A DNA stretch of 64,000 nucleotides, taken from assembly GCF_014856545.2 (NCBI RefSeq), contig NZ_CP109811.1, forward strand, positions 2,164,001 through 2,228,000. The letters are read 5' to 3'. This document shows, one piece after another, positions 1 through 8,581 of the stretch. The stretch's first letter is position 1, and each line of letters starts with the position of its first letter. The translations under genes were made by a program, and so were the position numbers. The notes under the pieces are model-generated. The model saw nothing but the letters and a program-made list of their open reading frames with translations, searched no databases and had not been told where the DNA came from. The stretch comes from Mesobacillus jeotgali (lineage in GTDB: Bacteria > Bacillota > Bacilli > Bacillales > Cytobacillaceae).

Positions 1-4
1 AGAA

Positions 5-265
5 ATGAAGGAAAGATATCGTGATAGATTAACATTAATACATAGTTTAGGAACTCTTTTCTTTAGTATGTTATTAACCATTGTAGCTTCTATAACTGGA
101 ATCGTATTAGAACTGGGGTTAACAATCATTACTTCCTTAGTAATGTTATTTCAAATAATTACAGTTTTGATTCTTTGGAAGAATTATAAGTATCATTCTG
201 ATCAACTTAAAGATTATCAAGGATACTTTTTAAATGACATGATAAATAATAAGTTGAATATTTGA
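5..265 (+). CDS. Small membrane protein, possibly cut by the window edge
   Basis: An 86-residue reading frame begins with ATG four bases from the window edge, so the start cannot be checked and the gene may extend further left. Two strongly hydrophobic stretches (about residues 13-35 and 37-58) predict two membrane passes, with a basic N-terminus and a polar tail. I do not recognise the family. A weak hairpin with a T-run follows it, so it probably belongs to a separate transcript from the helicase operon downstream. Confidence 0.5.
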   Translation: MKERYRDRLTLIHSLGTLFFSMLLTIVASITGIVLELGLTIITSLVMLFQIITVLILWKNYKYHSDQLKDYQGYFLNDMINNKLNI

Positions 266-292
266 GTAGAATGATTAATTATTGGATTTAAG

Positions 293-318
293 AGACTTCC
301 GTCATGGGAGTTTTTTTA
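293..318 (+). terminator. Probable intrinsic terminator
   Basis: ACTTCC and GGGAGT flank a five-base loop (one G:T pair) and are followed by a run of seven T. It closes the transcript of the small membrane protein on the left. Confidence 0.55.
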
Positions 319-494
319 TTTTACAGCAATTACAGTCCGGTAAGAATCTCTCTAAAAGGGTCGGTAAATAAAATATCATTCAATTAGGTTAGCCCTTAGT
401 ATGTACTCTATTTATCACCTATTATTGAGAAAATTCTAATGGTATAATGTTATTAACTAATTTTGTAAACTTATTCCTAGGAAGGTCGATAAAA

Positions 495-2609
495 ATGGAT
501 TTCCAAGGTCTTAATATTTCTTATCAGTATCGTTCTGATGTTGAAGAGATAAATGTTGTGCGAGATTTTTACATACCTGTATTAAGCTCGAGTAAAACAT
601 ATAAGAGAGCAGTTGGTTATTTTACTTCTAATTCTCTTTCCTTAGCAGCTAAAGGTTTTTCTGAGTTGATTGAGAATGGGGGAAAAATCCAGCTTATCGC
701 TTCTCCATACCTTGAAAAAGCAGATATTGAAGCTATTGAACAAGGCTATAAGCAAAGGGACGAAATGATAGAAGAGGCTTTGAACAGACAGTTAGAACAT
801 CCCGAAAATGAGATACAGAGGGAAAGATTAAATTATCTTGCATGGTTGATTGCAAATAATCAACTGGATATTAAGATTGCGGTATTAAAGAACCTCAAGC
901 AGGGAATTTACCATGAAAAATTAGGTCTTATGGAAGATTATTTTGGAAATAAGCTTGCGTTTACCGGATCTTCAAATGAAACCATTGGGGGATTAGTTAA
1001 TAACTTTGAGTCAATTGATGTCTTTTGTTCTTGGAATCCTTCTGAGAGTATGAGGGTGGAAAGAAAAGAAAGAGATTTTAATGCACTTTGGGATAATAGT
1101 ACAAAAAATTTAGAGGTTATAGAGTTTCATCAGGCTCTTAAAGATAAATTGTTATCTTTTAAGAAGGATACATATTATAAGGTTGACCCCGAGGCTACCG
1201 AAAATCAAGATACCACTCTTGTTGTAAAGGAAAAAAACCAACTGGAATTTTATCCCAAAATACCAAGTCGCATAAAGGTAAGGGAATATCAGAAAGAAGC
1301 CATTATCAGCTGGTTCAGGAATGAATGTCAAGGGTTGTTAGAAATGGCTACCGGAACTGGGAAGACTATTACAGCACTATCGGCTCTTTCTAAGTTATAT
1401 GAACATACTGGAAGATTAGGTATTGTAATTGTATGTCCTTATACCCATCTGGTCGACCAATGGGTTAAAGATATAAAAGCTTTTAATATGAGTCCAATAG
1501 TAGCATACCATTCGAAAACTCTATGGGAAGAAGATTTAAATTATCATATTACAGCTTTTCAATCCGGTATTATTAATCATTTTTGTTTAATAACGACTAA
1601 TAAAACTTACCTGACTGATACAATGCAAGCGCTTTTAAGACGCTTATCGAAAGATATTCTTTTTGTAGCAGATGAGGCTCACCATTTAGGGGCTGAACAA
1701 AGTAGAGTGAAGTTAATTGATGAGTTCCCATACAGACTAGCTTTGTCAGCAACTCCAAATAGATGGTATGACGATGATGCTACAGAACAACTTATCAATT
1801 ATTTCGGCTCAAAAGTGGTTTTTCAGTTTGGCTTAGACAAAGCAATAGGTGAATTCTTAACACAATATTACTATTATCCACATTTGGTTTACTTGGATCA
1901 AGATGAAGCAGAACTTTATCATGAAATAACGAATAAGATAGCAAAGTATAGCGTAATGAATGATGATGGACCATCGGCTAGTAAGGAACTCATTAAAAAT
2001 TTATTGATAGAAAGAGCAAGGATTTTAAGTAGGGCTAGGAACAAAATCCATAAGCTAAAAGAATTAATGGTCAATAGAACTATGTCAAACTATAACTTAT
2101 TTTACTGTGGAGACAGTTCTATTGATGGAGAAAGGCAAATTGATCGGGTTGTGAAGACTTTAGGAAATGAGCTTGATATGAGCGTTCATACCTTTACATC
2201 AAGAGAAGATAAACAAGAGAGACAGGAACTCTTACAAAGATTTGAAAATGGCAATTTGCAAGGTTTAGTGGCAATTAAATGTCTAGATGAAGGTGTTGAC
2301 GTGCCTGCAACTCAGACAGCATACATCCTAGCAAGTAGTACCAATCCCAGAGAATTCATCCAAAGAAGAGGAAGGGTTCTGAGAAAACATCCATTAAAAT
2401 CGTTCTCTTATATTCATGATTTTATTGTGGTACCTCGGCCTTTAAGTGATGTAAAAACTCTCGATGCAAAAACTTTCAATATTGAAAGAAATATGTTGAA
2501 ACGTGAACTGGATCGTTTTACTGAGTTTGCTGATCTTGCTTTGAATGGACCAGAAGCACACGAAGTCTTAAATGAGATTAAAAAGAACTATAACTTACTT
2601 AGCTATTAA
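495..2609 (+). CDS. PLD-domain SF2 helicase, putative PT-associated restriction helicase
   Basis: About 704 residues. The N-terminal part has one phospholipase-D-like HxK motif (His140, Lys142) followed by a GSSN segment near residue 158. Such a domain often acts as a nuclease or binds DNA. A superfamily 2 helicase follows, with Walker A ATGTGKT near residue 286, a DEAH box near 393 and the motif VI arginine finger QRRGRVLR near 623. An upstream in-frame ATG exists at 447, but the ATG at 495 has AGGAAGG about eight bases before it and is preferred. It is the first gene of a four-gene operon. Helicases of this kind recur beside dnd genes and have been named PT-system restriction enzymes. I infer that role from context and motifs; the exact subfamily is unverified. 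Confidence 0.75.
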   Translation: MDFQGLNISYQYRSDVEEINVVRDFYIPVLSSSKTYKRAVGYFTSNSLSLAAKGFSELIENGGKIQLIASPYLEKADIEAIEQGYKQRDEMIEEALNRQLEHPENEIQRERLNYLAWLIANNQLDIKIAVLKNLKQGIYHEKLGLMEDYFGNKLAFTGSSNETIGGLVNNFESIDVFCSWNPSESMRVERKERDFNALWDNSTKNLEVIEFHQALKDKLLSFKKDTYYKVDPEATENQDTTLVVKEKNQLEFYPKIPSRIKVREYQKEAIISWFRNECQGLLEMATGTGKTITALSALSKLYEHTGRLGIVIVCPYTHLVDQWVKDIKAFNMSPIVAYHSKTLWEEDLNYHITAFQSGIINHFCLITTNKTYLTDTMQALLRRLSKDILFVADEAHHLGAEQSRVKLIDEFPYRLALSATPNRWYDDDATEQLINYFGSKVVFQFGLDKAIGEFLTQYYYYPHLVYLDQDEAELYHEITNKIAKYSVMNDDGPSASKELIKNLLIERARILSRARNKIHKLKELMVNRTMSNYNLFYCGDSSIDGERQIDRVVKTLGNELDMSVHTFTSREDKQERQELLQRFENGNLQGLVAIKCLDEGVDVPATQTAYILASSTNPREFIQRRGRVLRKHPLKSFSYIHDFIVVPRPLSDVKTLDAKTFNIERNMLKRELDRFTEFADLALNGPEAHEVLNEIKKNYNLLSY

Positions 2610-2621
2610 GGAGTGTTATCC

Positions 2622-2798
2622 ATGCAAAATGAAAAGGAAATGTTACAAGGCATTCTTTCTAAGTTACCTGAAGAAAACCTTTTAATCCTTAGGGAAATAT
2701 TGCAGTCTGAAAAAGAGCTATTGCATAGAAAAAATCTTCAGGGAACTACGATTGTTAGTGATATTGTTAATATTATAAAAGAAAGAGTGAACGATTAA
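2622..2798 (+). CDS. Small helical protein between helicase and ATPase
   Basis: A 58-residue, charged, leucine-rich, probably all-helical protein. The ATG at 2622 has AAGGAG eight bases upstream, which is better than the GTG at 2613. It starts 12 bases after the helicase stop, and its stop overlaps the ATPase start (TAATG), so the three are co-translated. A protein of similar size also precedes the DndD-like ATPase at 27624-27812, although I see little sequence similarity. Its role is unknown; an adaptor for the neighbouring ATPase is a guess from position. Confidence 0.6.
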   Translation: MQNEKEMLQGILSKLPEENLLILREILQSEKELLHRKNLQGTTIVSDIVNIIKERVND

Positions 2799-4795
2799 TG
2801 TTATTGGAGTCAATTACTTTAGAAAACTTCAGGCAGTATTTTGGACGGCAAGTTATTGAGTTTTCCCAATCCTCGTCAAGAAATGTAACTGTCATTCATG
2901 GTGAAAACGGTTCAGGGAAAACAGCCCTTTTAAACGCTTTTAACTGGTGCCTATACGAGAAACTCGACTTACCTAATCCAGAACATATTATTAATGAGTA
3001 TGCATTAGAAACTGCATCTGTAGGAGGTGTGGTAACCTCAAAGGTGATCTTGAGATTTTCGGATAACGAAAAAAAATACATACTTACTCGAATGATTCAC
3101 GCTAATAAAACGAATACAGGAATGTATCTTTCTGAACCTGAAACAATTTTAGAGTTTAAAAATAATGGGCAAAGTGAATCAATACAAAACCCAACTATTG
3201 AAATTAACAGAATTATTCCTGAGAACCTACGCTCTTATTTCTTTTTTGATGGAGAAAGAATTGATAACCTTTCCAAAGAGGAAGGGACGGATGACATAAA
3301 AGATGCAATCAAAACAATGATGGGTCTTGAAGTTCTTGAAAGGGCAAAAAAACATACTGAAACTGCAAGAAGAAGATTCTTAGATGAAATGAAAAAATTT
3401 GGTGACGCCGAAACAGTTCATTTAATAGATCAAGAAATGAAACTCGAAAATGAAAAGGAAAAAATACAAGAAGAATTAAAACAGCGAAATGACAATCTTA
3501 AGATTCTTGAGAAGCAAATTAAGGAAAAAGAAAATAGATTGAAACAAATTGAAGGTGCGAAATACTTACAGGAAAGAAGAGATCAAAAAAATGACGAACT
3601 TGCTCGTGTTCGTAATGATTTAAAATTCAAAAGAAAAGAAATTACAGACATAATGAGCAAAAAAGGCTATTTAGCTTTTAGCTTTTCGCCTATGCAAGAA
3701 GCTCAAAGTAAATTAGATAATTATAATGGTGGGTCTAATAAGGTAGTTACTGGATTAACTTCAAGTTTTATCAATGAACTTTTAGCTAGTGGAAACTGTA
3801 TTTGCGGGGAGAAGTTAGAAAAGGGTTCTTCCCATTATGCTCACGTAGAAGAGCTACTTAATTATCTTGCTCCAATAAGCTTGGATGCTGCAATTACAAA
3901 TTACAAATCAGATGTTAAGATTCTTGATTTAAGTAGAAAACAACTGTTTCAAGATTTGAAAAGGCTTAAAGAAGAAGAGAGTAATTATAAGGCTCAAGAG
4001 AGAAAACTTGATGAAGAGATACAAGAGATTAGTGCAAACTTATCGGAAAAGGATTCCGAAGAAATAGTTGAAATCGAAAATGCACGTTTAAAATTAATTA
4101 CCCAGAAGAGTGAAACAGATAGGGAAATTGGTAAACTCCAATCTCAATTAGAGAAAATAGAAATGGAAATTTCTAAGATTAGAAGTGATCGTGAGAAAAT
4201 AGAGAAAAGGGCTGATAAAGTCAATTTGGCTCAAAAAAGAATAGATGTATGTGAAAGTTTAGTAAAAGCAATGGAGGAGATTTATACTGTTCGTGAAAAA
4301 ATCGTTAAATCTAATCTTCAGGAAAGAATAGCCAATGTATACTCTCAATTTTTACGCAAAGACTATAAAATTAACTTAAATGAGAATTATGAATTGAATG
4401 TACTAAATGCAAATAATAAAGTTGTTGGCATGTCTCAAGGTGAGCGACAAATTACAAGTCTAAGTTTTATTGGCGCTATTGTTGATATAGCACGTGAACA
4501 ACATAAGAAAGAGAATAAAAATGCATTTGAAGATGGTGGAATATATCCATTGGTTATGGATTCTCCATTTGGTGCTCTTGATTCTGACCATAGGGAAAGG
4601 ATTGCTAAGGGTATTCATAAATTAGCCGATCAAGTTGTTGTCATTGTCTCTACTTCTCAATGGAGAGGTGAAGTAGAAGAACAAATGAAGAACTTAATTG
4701 GAAAAGAATATAATCTACAATATAATGACCCAAGAATTAACAAGGATAAACCATATGAGTATACAGAGGTCATAGAGGTGAAAAAAGGTGTATAA
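2798..4795 (+). CDS. DndD-like SMC/Rad50-type ATPase
   Basis: 665 residues. Walker A GENGSGKT is at residues 35-42, followed by a FFFDGERI segment typical of DndD/RecF-like ATPases. Long heptad-rich coiled coils surround a central CICGEKL segment near residue 335 that resembles a half zinc hook. The C-terminal half has a signature MSQGERQ near 545 and a Walker B with D-loop (VMDSPFGALDSDH) near 585. The family uses ATP-driven clamping on DNA. Of the three DndD-type ATPases in this window, this is the only one outside a dnd or dpt operon and the only one paired with a helicase. It overlaps the genes on both sides, so it probably acts in a complex with them. Confidence 0.8.
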   Translation: MLLESITLENFRQYFGRQVIEFSQSSSRNVTVIHGENGSGKTALLNAFNWCLYEKLDLPNPEHIINEYALETASVGGVVTSKVILRFSDNEKKYILTRMIHANKTNTGMYLSEPETILEFKNNGQSESIQNPTIEINRIIPENLRSYFFFDGERIDNLSKEEGTDDIKDAIKTMMGLEVLERAKKHTETARRRFLDEMKKFGDAETVHLIDQEMKLENEKEKIQEELKQRNDNLKILEKQIKEKENRLKQIEGAKYLQERRDQKNDELARVRNDLKFKRKEITDIMSKKGYLAFSFSPMQEAQSKLDNYNGGSNKVVTGLTSSFINELLASGNCICGEKLEKGSSHYAHVEELLNYLAPISLDAAITNYKSDVKILDLSRKQLFQDLKRLKEEESNYKAQERKLDEEIQEISANLSEKDSEEIVEIENARLKLITQKSETDREIGKLQSQLEKIEMEISKIRSDREKIEKRADKVNLAQKRIDVCESLVKAMEEIYTVREKIVKSNLQERIANVYSQFLRKDYKINLNENYELNVLNANNKVVGMSQGERQITSLSFIGAIVDIAREQHKKENKNAFEDGGIYPLVMDSPFGALDSDHRERIAKGIHKLADQVVVIVSTSQWRGEVEEQMKNLIGKEYNLQYNDPRINKDKPYEYTEVIEVKKGV

Positions 4796-5252
4796 CAGAA
4801 GGATAAGAAGACCAAAAGAACAAGAGGATATGTATCGTGAATTAACCGATAGTAATGAATTTGGGTTTTTCTCAACTTATAAGGATGTTTTTATGGCTGC
4901 AGGCCTAATAGGTTTTATAAATCAAAAGAGAGTACCTTTTAAAGGTAGCTTAGAAGGAATACACTGGAATGTCTTTAACCAAGATACTGATGAGGCAGTA
5001 ATAAACGCTGTAGCCTTAGCCGATTCTGGTGAAGTAAATGTAATAAATACTGACGAAGACACATTTGAGGAAAAAATATTGATTTTTGAAGAATATGCTG
5101 CTGCTGGAGTTGAAATTCTTCATAAAATGCTAATGGAATCCCCTAAATTAGCGCTAGACACATATTTTGCCTATTTAATGTCAATGGAAGAACATTTAAC
5201 AACAAAAGAAAGGAACCTAAAGGCAATTGCTGACTTAATAGATTTTGATTAG
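4788..5252 (+). CDS. Putative DNA phosphorothioation-associated protein 4
   Basis: 154 residues, GTG start inside the last codons of the ATPase gene with GAGGTG upstream, so translationally coupled. The N-terminus is strongly basic (RRIRRPKEQ), and the body is mostly helical with aromatic-rich and acidic segments. Size, the basic start and the DVFMAAGLIGF segment resemble what I recall of the dnd-associated protein 4 family, a small protein seen beside PT genes. That match is from memory and unverified. It has no obvious catalytic motif. It is the last gene of the operon and runs into the hairpin at 5256. Confidence 0.55.
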   Translation: MYNRRIRRPKEQEDMYRELTDSNEFGFFSTYKDVFMAAGLIGFINQKRVPFKGSLEGIHWNVFNQDTDEAVINAVALADSGEVNVINTDEDTFEEKILIFEEYAAAGVEILHKMLMESPKLALDTYFAYLMSMEEHLTTKERNLKAIADLIDFD

Positions 5253-5255
5253 ACT

Positions 5256-5278
5256 GACCAGGAGGATAACTCCTGGTC
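5256..5278. terminator. Bidirectional terminator between converging genes
   Basis: A perfect 9-bp stem (GACCAGGAG with CTCCTGGTC) and a five-base loop lie two bases after the rightward operon. On the other strand they come directly after the ancestral stop codon (5279-5281) of the interrupted leftward gene. A short T-rich stretch follows on the plus strand. Confidence 0.75.
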
Positions 5279-5353
5279 TTAGTCTTTTAGGAAATCTAAA
5301 AGAGCGTTTGCAATAACTTTTGATTTACTCAGGCCCACTTTTTCTGAGTAAAT
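5279..5353 (-). pseudogene. 3' remnant of the transposon-interrupted dnd-linked gene
   Basis: Read leftward from the target duplication, this stretch is open for 24 codons and then a TAA. It encodes IYSEKVGLSKSKVIANALL followed by DFLKD, a pattern like the second half of a ribbon-helix-helix domain (G-L-S-x-S, then hydrophobic helix). It continues in frame from the gene on the other side of the transposon (8630-9765) once the element and one copy of the 6-bp duplication are removed. The intact gene would therefore have ended here, facing the operon on the left across a shared terminator. Confidence 0.8.
5348..5353. repeat. Target site duplication, left copy (GTAAAT)
   Basis: GTAAAT directly abuts the TGTT end of the transposon and is repeated exactly at 8630-8635 beyond the other end. 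Confidence 0.8.
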
Positions 5354-5401
5354 TGTTTTTGACATCCTTAAATTTCCGAAAGTTGACGGTATTGCCTGTC
5401 C
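5354..5401 (+). repeat. Left terminal inverted repeat of the transposon
   Basis: 48 bases starting TGTTTTTGAC and ending in CCTGTCC. It matches the reverse complement of 8582-8629 at about 34 positions. The conserved core is TCCG..A..TGA.GGTA followed by TGTCC. Confidence 0.75.
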
Positions 5402-5484
5402 AGAATTAGTCGATTATAATGTCCGTATATAATTCGAAACATTTCGACATTTATTCTGGAGAAAGGAAAAGACGTCCCCCATAA

Positions 5485-5510
5485 TGTATAACTGCGCCAA
5501 CAGTTATACA
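5485..5510. other. Perfect hairpin in the left end of the transposon
   Basis: TGTATAACTG and CAGTTATACA form a perfect 10-bp stem around the loop CGCCAA. GACGTCCC stands on each side (5471-5478 and 5513 onward) as a direct repeat. It lies just before the first gene of the element, so it could be a binding site or could shield the genes from outside transcription. No T-run follows, so a simple terminator is unlikely. Confidence 0.6.
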
Positions 5511-5533
5511 GGAGACGTCCCACAAAAAAGTAT

Positions 5534-6092
5534 ATGGTTATTGTATCAGATTATCAGCTGATTGAAAACACTCTTACTGGAGTTTTTAGTTAGGGGTGCG
5601 GGGAGGATCCCTTCCCCTTGCTGTGGTAAAGACATGTTGGTTAGAGGTACAAAGAATCGAAAAGCCAAGGATCATACAGGTCAGAGTAAAACATATAACA
5701 TCCGAAGAATGCAGTGCACCAATTGTCAGACCATCCATCATGAACTTCCAGATTTATTGATTCCTTATAAACGCTATGAGGCTGAATGTATCGAAGACGT
5801 TCTTACGAACCCATCCACCCACATTGTTGCTGCCGAAGATTCCACTCTTTCAAGATGGCACGGTTGGTTTCATCAATTAATGGATTATTGGATCGGCTGT
5901 TTGAACTCCATCATGATCAGGACCAACCAGGGAAAGATCCCCCAGGATGTTACGTCCAAATGTTCAGGGACCGCACTTCAAAGGATAGGACGCTTGGTAG
6001 GAGATGCCAATGGATGGCTGACAAGAATTGTCCGGCCCATCGCAAATATAAATTTATGGTTACACACCCGTTCCGCATTCATTGTCCAATAG
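5534..6092 (+). pseudogene. DUF6431-like element gene with a probable 5' frameshift
   Basis: The main reading frame (5562 onward, TTG) encodes a protein with CCGKD and CTNCQTIHHELPD segments, a likely four-cysteine zinc site, then PYKRYEAECIE. This fits the DUF6431 family found in Bacillus transposons. The family normally has a short start resembling MVIVSDYQLIENTLT, which is present from the ATG at 5534 but one frame away. Removing one G near 5578 joins IENTLT to EFLVRG. The gene is therefore either a recent pseudogene or begins at the poorer TTG. It probably binds DNA or assists transposition; its function is unknown. Confidence 0.6.
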
Positions 6093-6136
6093 AACCTGAT
6101 TTACACTCGTGATAGACACAGAGAGGAGAATGTATC

Positions 6137-7492
6137 ATGAGTGATCATAAGAAATCAGAAGAATTGGCAGTGCAGCGTTTTCAGCTGATATCCCCTTTAT
6201 TGGCAGAGGGGCTTGACGCTGGGAAAGTAAAGGAGTTAAGAGACCAGATAGCGAAGGCTAGCGGTCTTTCTGAAAGAACCATCAGGCGATATTTGGCTCA
6301 ATTTCAGGTAGATGGGTTTGGAGGACTAAAGCCGCAAGGAAGAAAAGGTGCTCAAAAGTCTGAGGCTATCCCTCCTCATTTATTGGAACAGGCAATCCTT
6401 CTGCGTAAGGAAGTGCCGAGCCGGAGCGTGGCTCAAATCATACAGATACTCGAGTGGGAAGGGTTGGCTGAACCAGGGCAGATCAAAAGGTCAACGCTCC
6501 AGGAAAAGCTCACTGAAAAAGGTTACAGCACACGGCATATGCGACTCTACTCCCAGACAGGAGTAGCTGCCAGGAGATTTCAGAAGCGACATCGCAACCA
6601 ACTCTGGCAATCAGATATCAAGTATGGCCCTTACCTGCCAATTGGTCCGAATGGAATGAAGAAACAAGTATATCTTGTCGCCTTTATCGACGACGCCACC
6701 AGATTTGTGCTTCACGCAGCTTTCTACCCTACTTTGGATTCAAGGATCATTGAAGATGCCTTTCGGCAGGCCATACAAAAGTATGGTGTTCCAGAAGCTG
6801 TTTATTTTGATAATGGAAAGCAATATCGAACCAAATGGATGTCGCGTACCTGCTCAAAAATAGGCACCCGCCTTACATACACAAGGCCATACTCAGCTGA
6901 ATCAAAAGGGAAAATTGAACGCTTTAACAGAGTAATAGATTCATTCATAAGTGAGGCTGTCATCGAAAAACCCAATACACTTGATCGTCTGAATGAGCTT
7001 TTCCAAGTGTGGCTGACAGAGTGTTATCAGAATAAGCCTCATTCTGCACTTGGGGAGAAAATCAGCCCGGAAACGGCATTTCGTTCAGATAAGAAAGCGA
7101 TTCGGTTCATCGATCCGGATACGTTGAGTAATGCATTTCTCCATTGTGAAACGAGGAAAGTTGATAAATCAGGATGCATCAGTTTCATGGATCAAAAATA
7201 TGAGGTGGGCCTGACATTCATTGGACGACAGGTTGAAGTTGTTTATGACCCTGCGAATATCGAGGAGCTAACCATTGAGTTCGAGGGTCATATTCCATGG
7301 AAAGCCAAGAAGCTGGTCATTGGGGAAAGAGCTGGGAAGCGTCCTGCATTACCTGAGCACCTGCAGGTGCAGGATGTAGAATCTTCAAGACTATTAAAGG
7401 CAGCTGAACGAAAGAACCAGGAACGTCAAACTGAACAGAAACCTGCCGTGACCTTCCGTGCCGTTTGGAAGGAGGATGATTCTCGTGTTTGA
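6137..7492 (+). CDS. DDE transposase (rve core, Mu/TniA-like C-terminus)
   Basis: 451 residues with AGAGGAGA upstream of the ATG. The order is an N-terminal helix-turn-helix (SERTIRRYLAQF), a second HTH-like segment, and an integrase catalytic core with the three acidic residues in WQSDIKYGP, YFDNGKQY and SKGKIERFN (spacing close to 35 between the last D and E). A Mu-type beta-barrel region follows. It catalyses strand transfer of the element ends. Its last bases overlap the ribosome binding site and start of the ATPase gene, so the two are co-translated, as in TniA-TniB and Mu A-B pairs. Confidence 0.85.
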   Translation: MSDHKKSEELAVQRFQLISPLLAEGLDAGKVKELRDQIAKASGLSERTIRRYLAQFQVDGFGGLKPQGRKGAQKSEAIPPHLLEQAILLRKEVPSRSVAQIIQILEWEGLAEPGQIKRSTLQEKLTEKGYSTRHMRLYSQTGVAARRFQKRHRNQLWQSDIKYGPYLPIGPNGMKKQVYLVAFIDDATRFVLHAAFYPTLDSRIIEDAFRQAIQKYGVPEAVYFDNGKQYRTKWMSRTCSKIGTRLTYTRPYSAESKGKIERFNRVIDSFISEAVIEKPNTLDRLNELFQVWLTECYQNKPHSALGEKISPETAFRSDKKAIRFIDPDTLSNAFLHCETRKVDKSGCISFMDQKYEVGLTFIGRQVEVVYDPANIEELTIEFEGHIPWKAKKLVIGERAGKRPALPEHLQVQDVESSRLLKAAERKNQERQTEQKPAVTFRAVWKEDDSRV

Positions 7493-8285
7493 AGCCTTCT
7501 ATGAAATGGATTACACACCTTTCGCCAGAGATCTTCCGACTGATCAATTGTATGATTCCTCGATGATGCAAGAAATCCTTGGAAGGCTGAAGTACACAGC
7601 TGAAAGACAGCTTTTCGCCGTTCTGAGTGGGGATAGTGGTACTGGAAAGACTACGACCATCCGTAAGTTTGTGGACAAATTGGATAAAAGGAAATTCCAT
7701 ATCCTTTACCTGTCTGACTCTAAGTTAACACCTCGGCATTTTTACAAAGGTCTTCTGGAACAGTTAGGCTCCGAAGCGAAGTTTTACCGGGGAGATGCAA
7801 AACGGCAGCTTCATCGTGAGATTGAATTAATGAAAGGCATACGAGGGCTACAACCTGTGGTGGTAGTGGATGAAGCCCATCTTCTGGACCGTGAAATGCT
7901 TGAAGAGGTTCGTTTCCTACTGAACTTCAAAATGGATTCGCAAAGCCCGATGGCGCTTATCCTTGTCGGTCAAAGTGAATTATGGGATCGACTTCGGCTC
8001 CAATCATACGCAGCCATACGCCAAAGAATCGATATCCAATTTCAGCTAGGACATCTCGATCGTGCCCAAGTTGAAGAATATGTTTCTAGGCACCTTCGTT
8101 ATGCCGGAGTTGACCAACCAATATTCTCTGACGGGGCTCTCGATGAAATCCATCGGTTTTCTGGTGGTGCCGCAAGGCTCATAGATAAACTCTGCACGCA
8201 TAGTCTACTCTATGGCTCACAAAATGGCCGAAGGATCATTGACGACCATATGATCAAGCAAGTCATCCAGGGTGAACTTTCATGA
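7485..8285 (+). CDS. ExeA/TniB-like AAA ATPase of the transposon
   Basis: About 266 residues from the GTG at 7485, which has AAGGAGG nine bases upstream and yields the usual FEAFYEM...PFARDLPTDQLY start of ExeA-type ATPases. Walker A SGDSGTGKTT and Walker B VVVDEAHLL are present, with a sensor region ILVGQSELWDRL. In related transposons this protein binds target DNA and directs the transposase. The stop overlaps the next gene by four bases. Confidence 0.85.
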   Translation: MFEAFYEMDYTPFARDLPTDQLYDSSMMQEILGRLKYTAERQLFAVLSGDSGTGKTTTIRKFVDKLDKRKFHILYLSDSKLTPRHFYKGLLEQLGSEAKFYRGDAKRQLHREIELMKGIRGLQPVVVVDEAHLLDREMLEEVRFLLNFKMDSQSPMALILVGQSELWDRLRLQSYAAIRQRIDIQFQLGHLDRAQVEEYVSRHLRYAGVDQPIFSDGALDEIHRFSGGAARLIDKLCTHSLLYGSQNGRRIIDDHMIKQVIQGELS

Positions 8286-8518
8286 AAAGCCGTTGGAAAG
8301 AAATGAATTACAATGAAGAGTTGGATTGTTGGGTTGTATTTTGGGGGGACAATGCTGGTTATAAGATGCGATGTGGAGAATGGTTTGATCTTCATCTAGG
8401 TAATGGCAAGACTCTTTCCTGCCGTCTGGAACTGGGTAGGGATTGGTATATTTTCACTGGTCGTAACGACGTAAAGTTCTATCTTAAGAAAAACGAGACG
8501 TACCAAGTTGACTTGTAA
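8282..8518 (+). CDS. DUF5348-like small protein
   Basis: 78 residues rich in aromatic residues and beta-strand patterns (ELDCWVVFWGD, DWYIFTGRNDVKFYL). Size and pattern fit the DUF5348 family, often linked to this type of mobile element. The ATGA overlap with the ATPase stop suggests coupling. No catalytic motif is visible, and its role in transposition is unknown. Confidence 0.7.
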   Translation: MKSRWKEMNYNEELDCWVVFWGDNAGYKMRCGEWFDLHLGNGKTLSCRLELGRDWYIFTGRNDVKFYLKKNETYQVDL

Positions 8519-8581
8519 AATCGTTGGGAAGCAGGAAAACTGCCTCCCTTTTCATTTTGGACAGGAAATCCGTCAGTTTTC

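Noticed and set aside
447-494. Earlier ATG at 447 as the start of the PLD-helicase
   Set aside because: No ribosome binding site, and the ATG at 495 has AGGAAGG at good distance with the family-like start MDFQGLNISYQYRSD.
2798-4795. RecF, RecN or SbcC repair ATPase
   Set aside because: No SbcD nuclease or repair genes adjacent; the FFFDGERI segment and operon context fit DndD-type proteins better.
495-5252. DISARM or RecQ-type defence system
   Set aside because: DISARM needs a DrmB-type protein and usually a methyltransferase; none is present, and the PLD domain is fused to the helicase.
5786-6112. Separate gene overlapping the DUF6431-like gene in another frame
   Set aside because: The DUF6431-like frame continues to the family-typical end (GWLTRIVRPIANINLWLHTRS), so this is a shadow frame.
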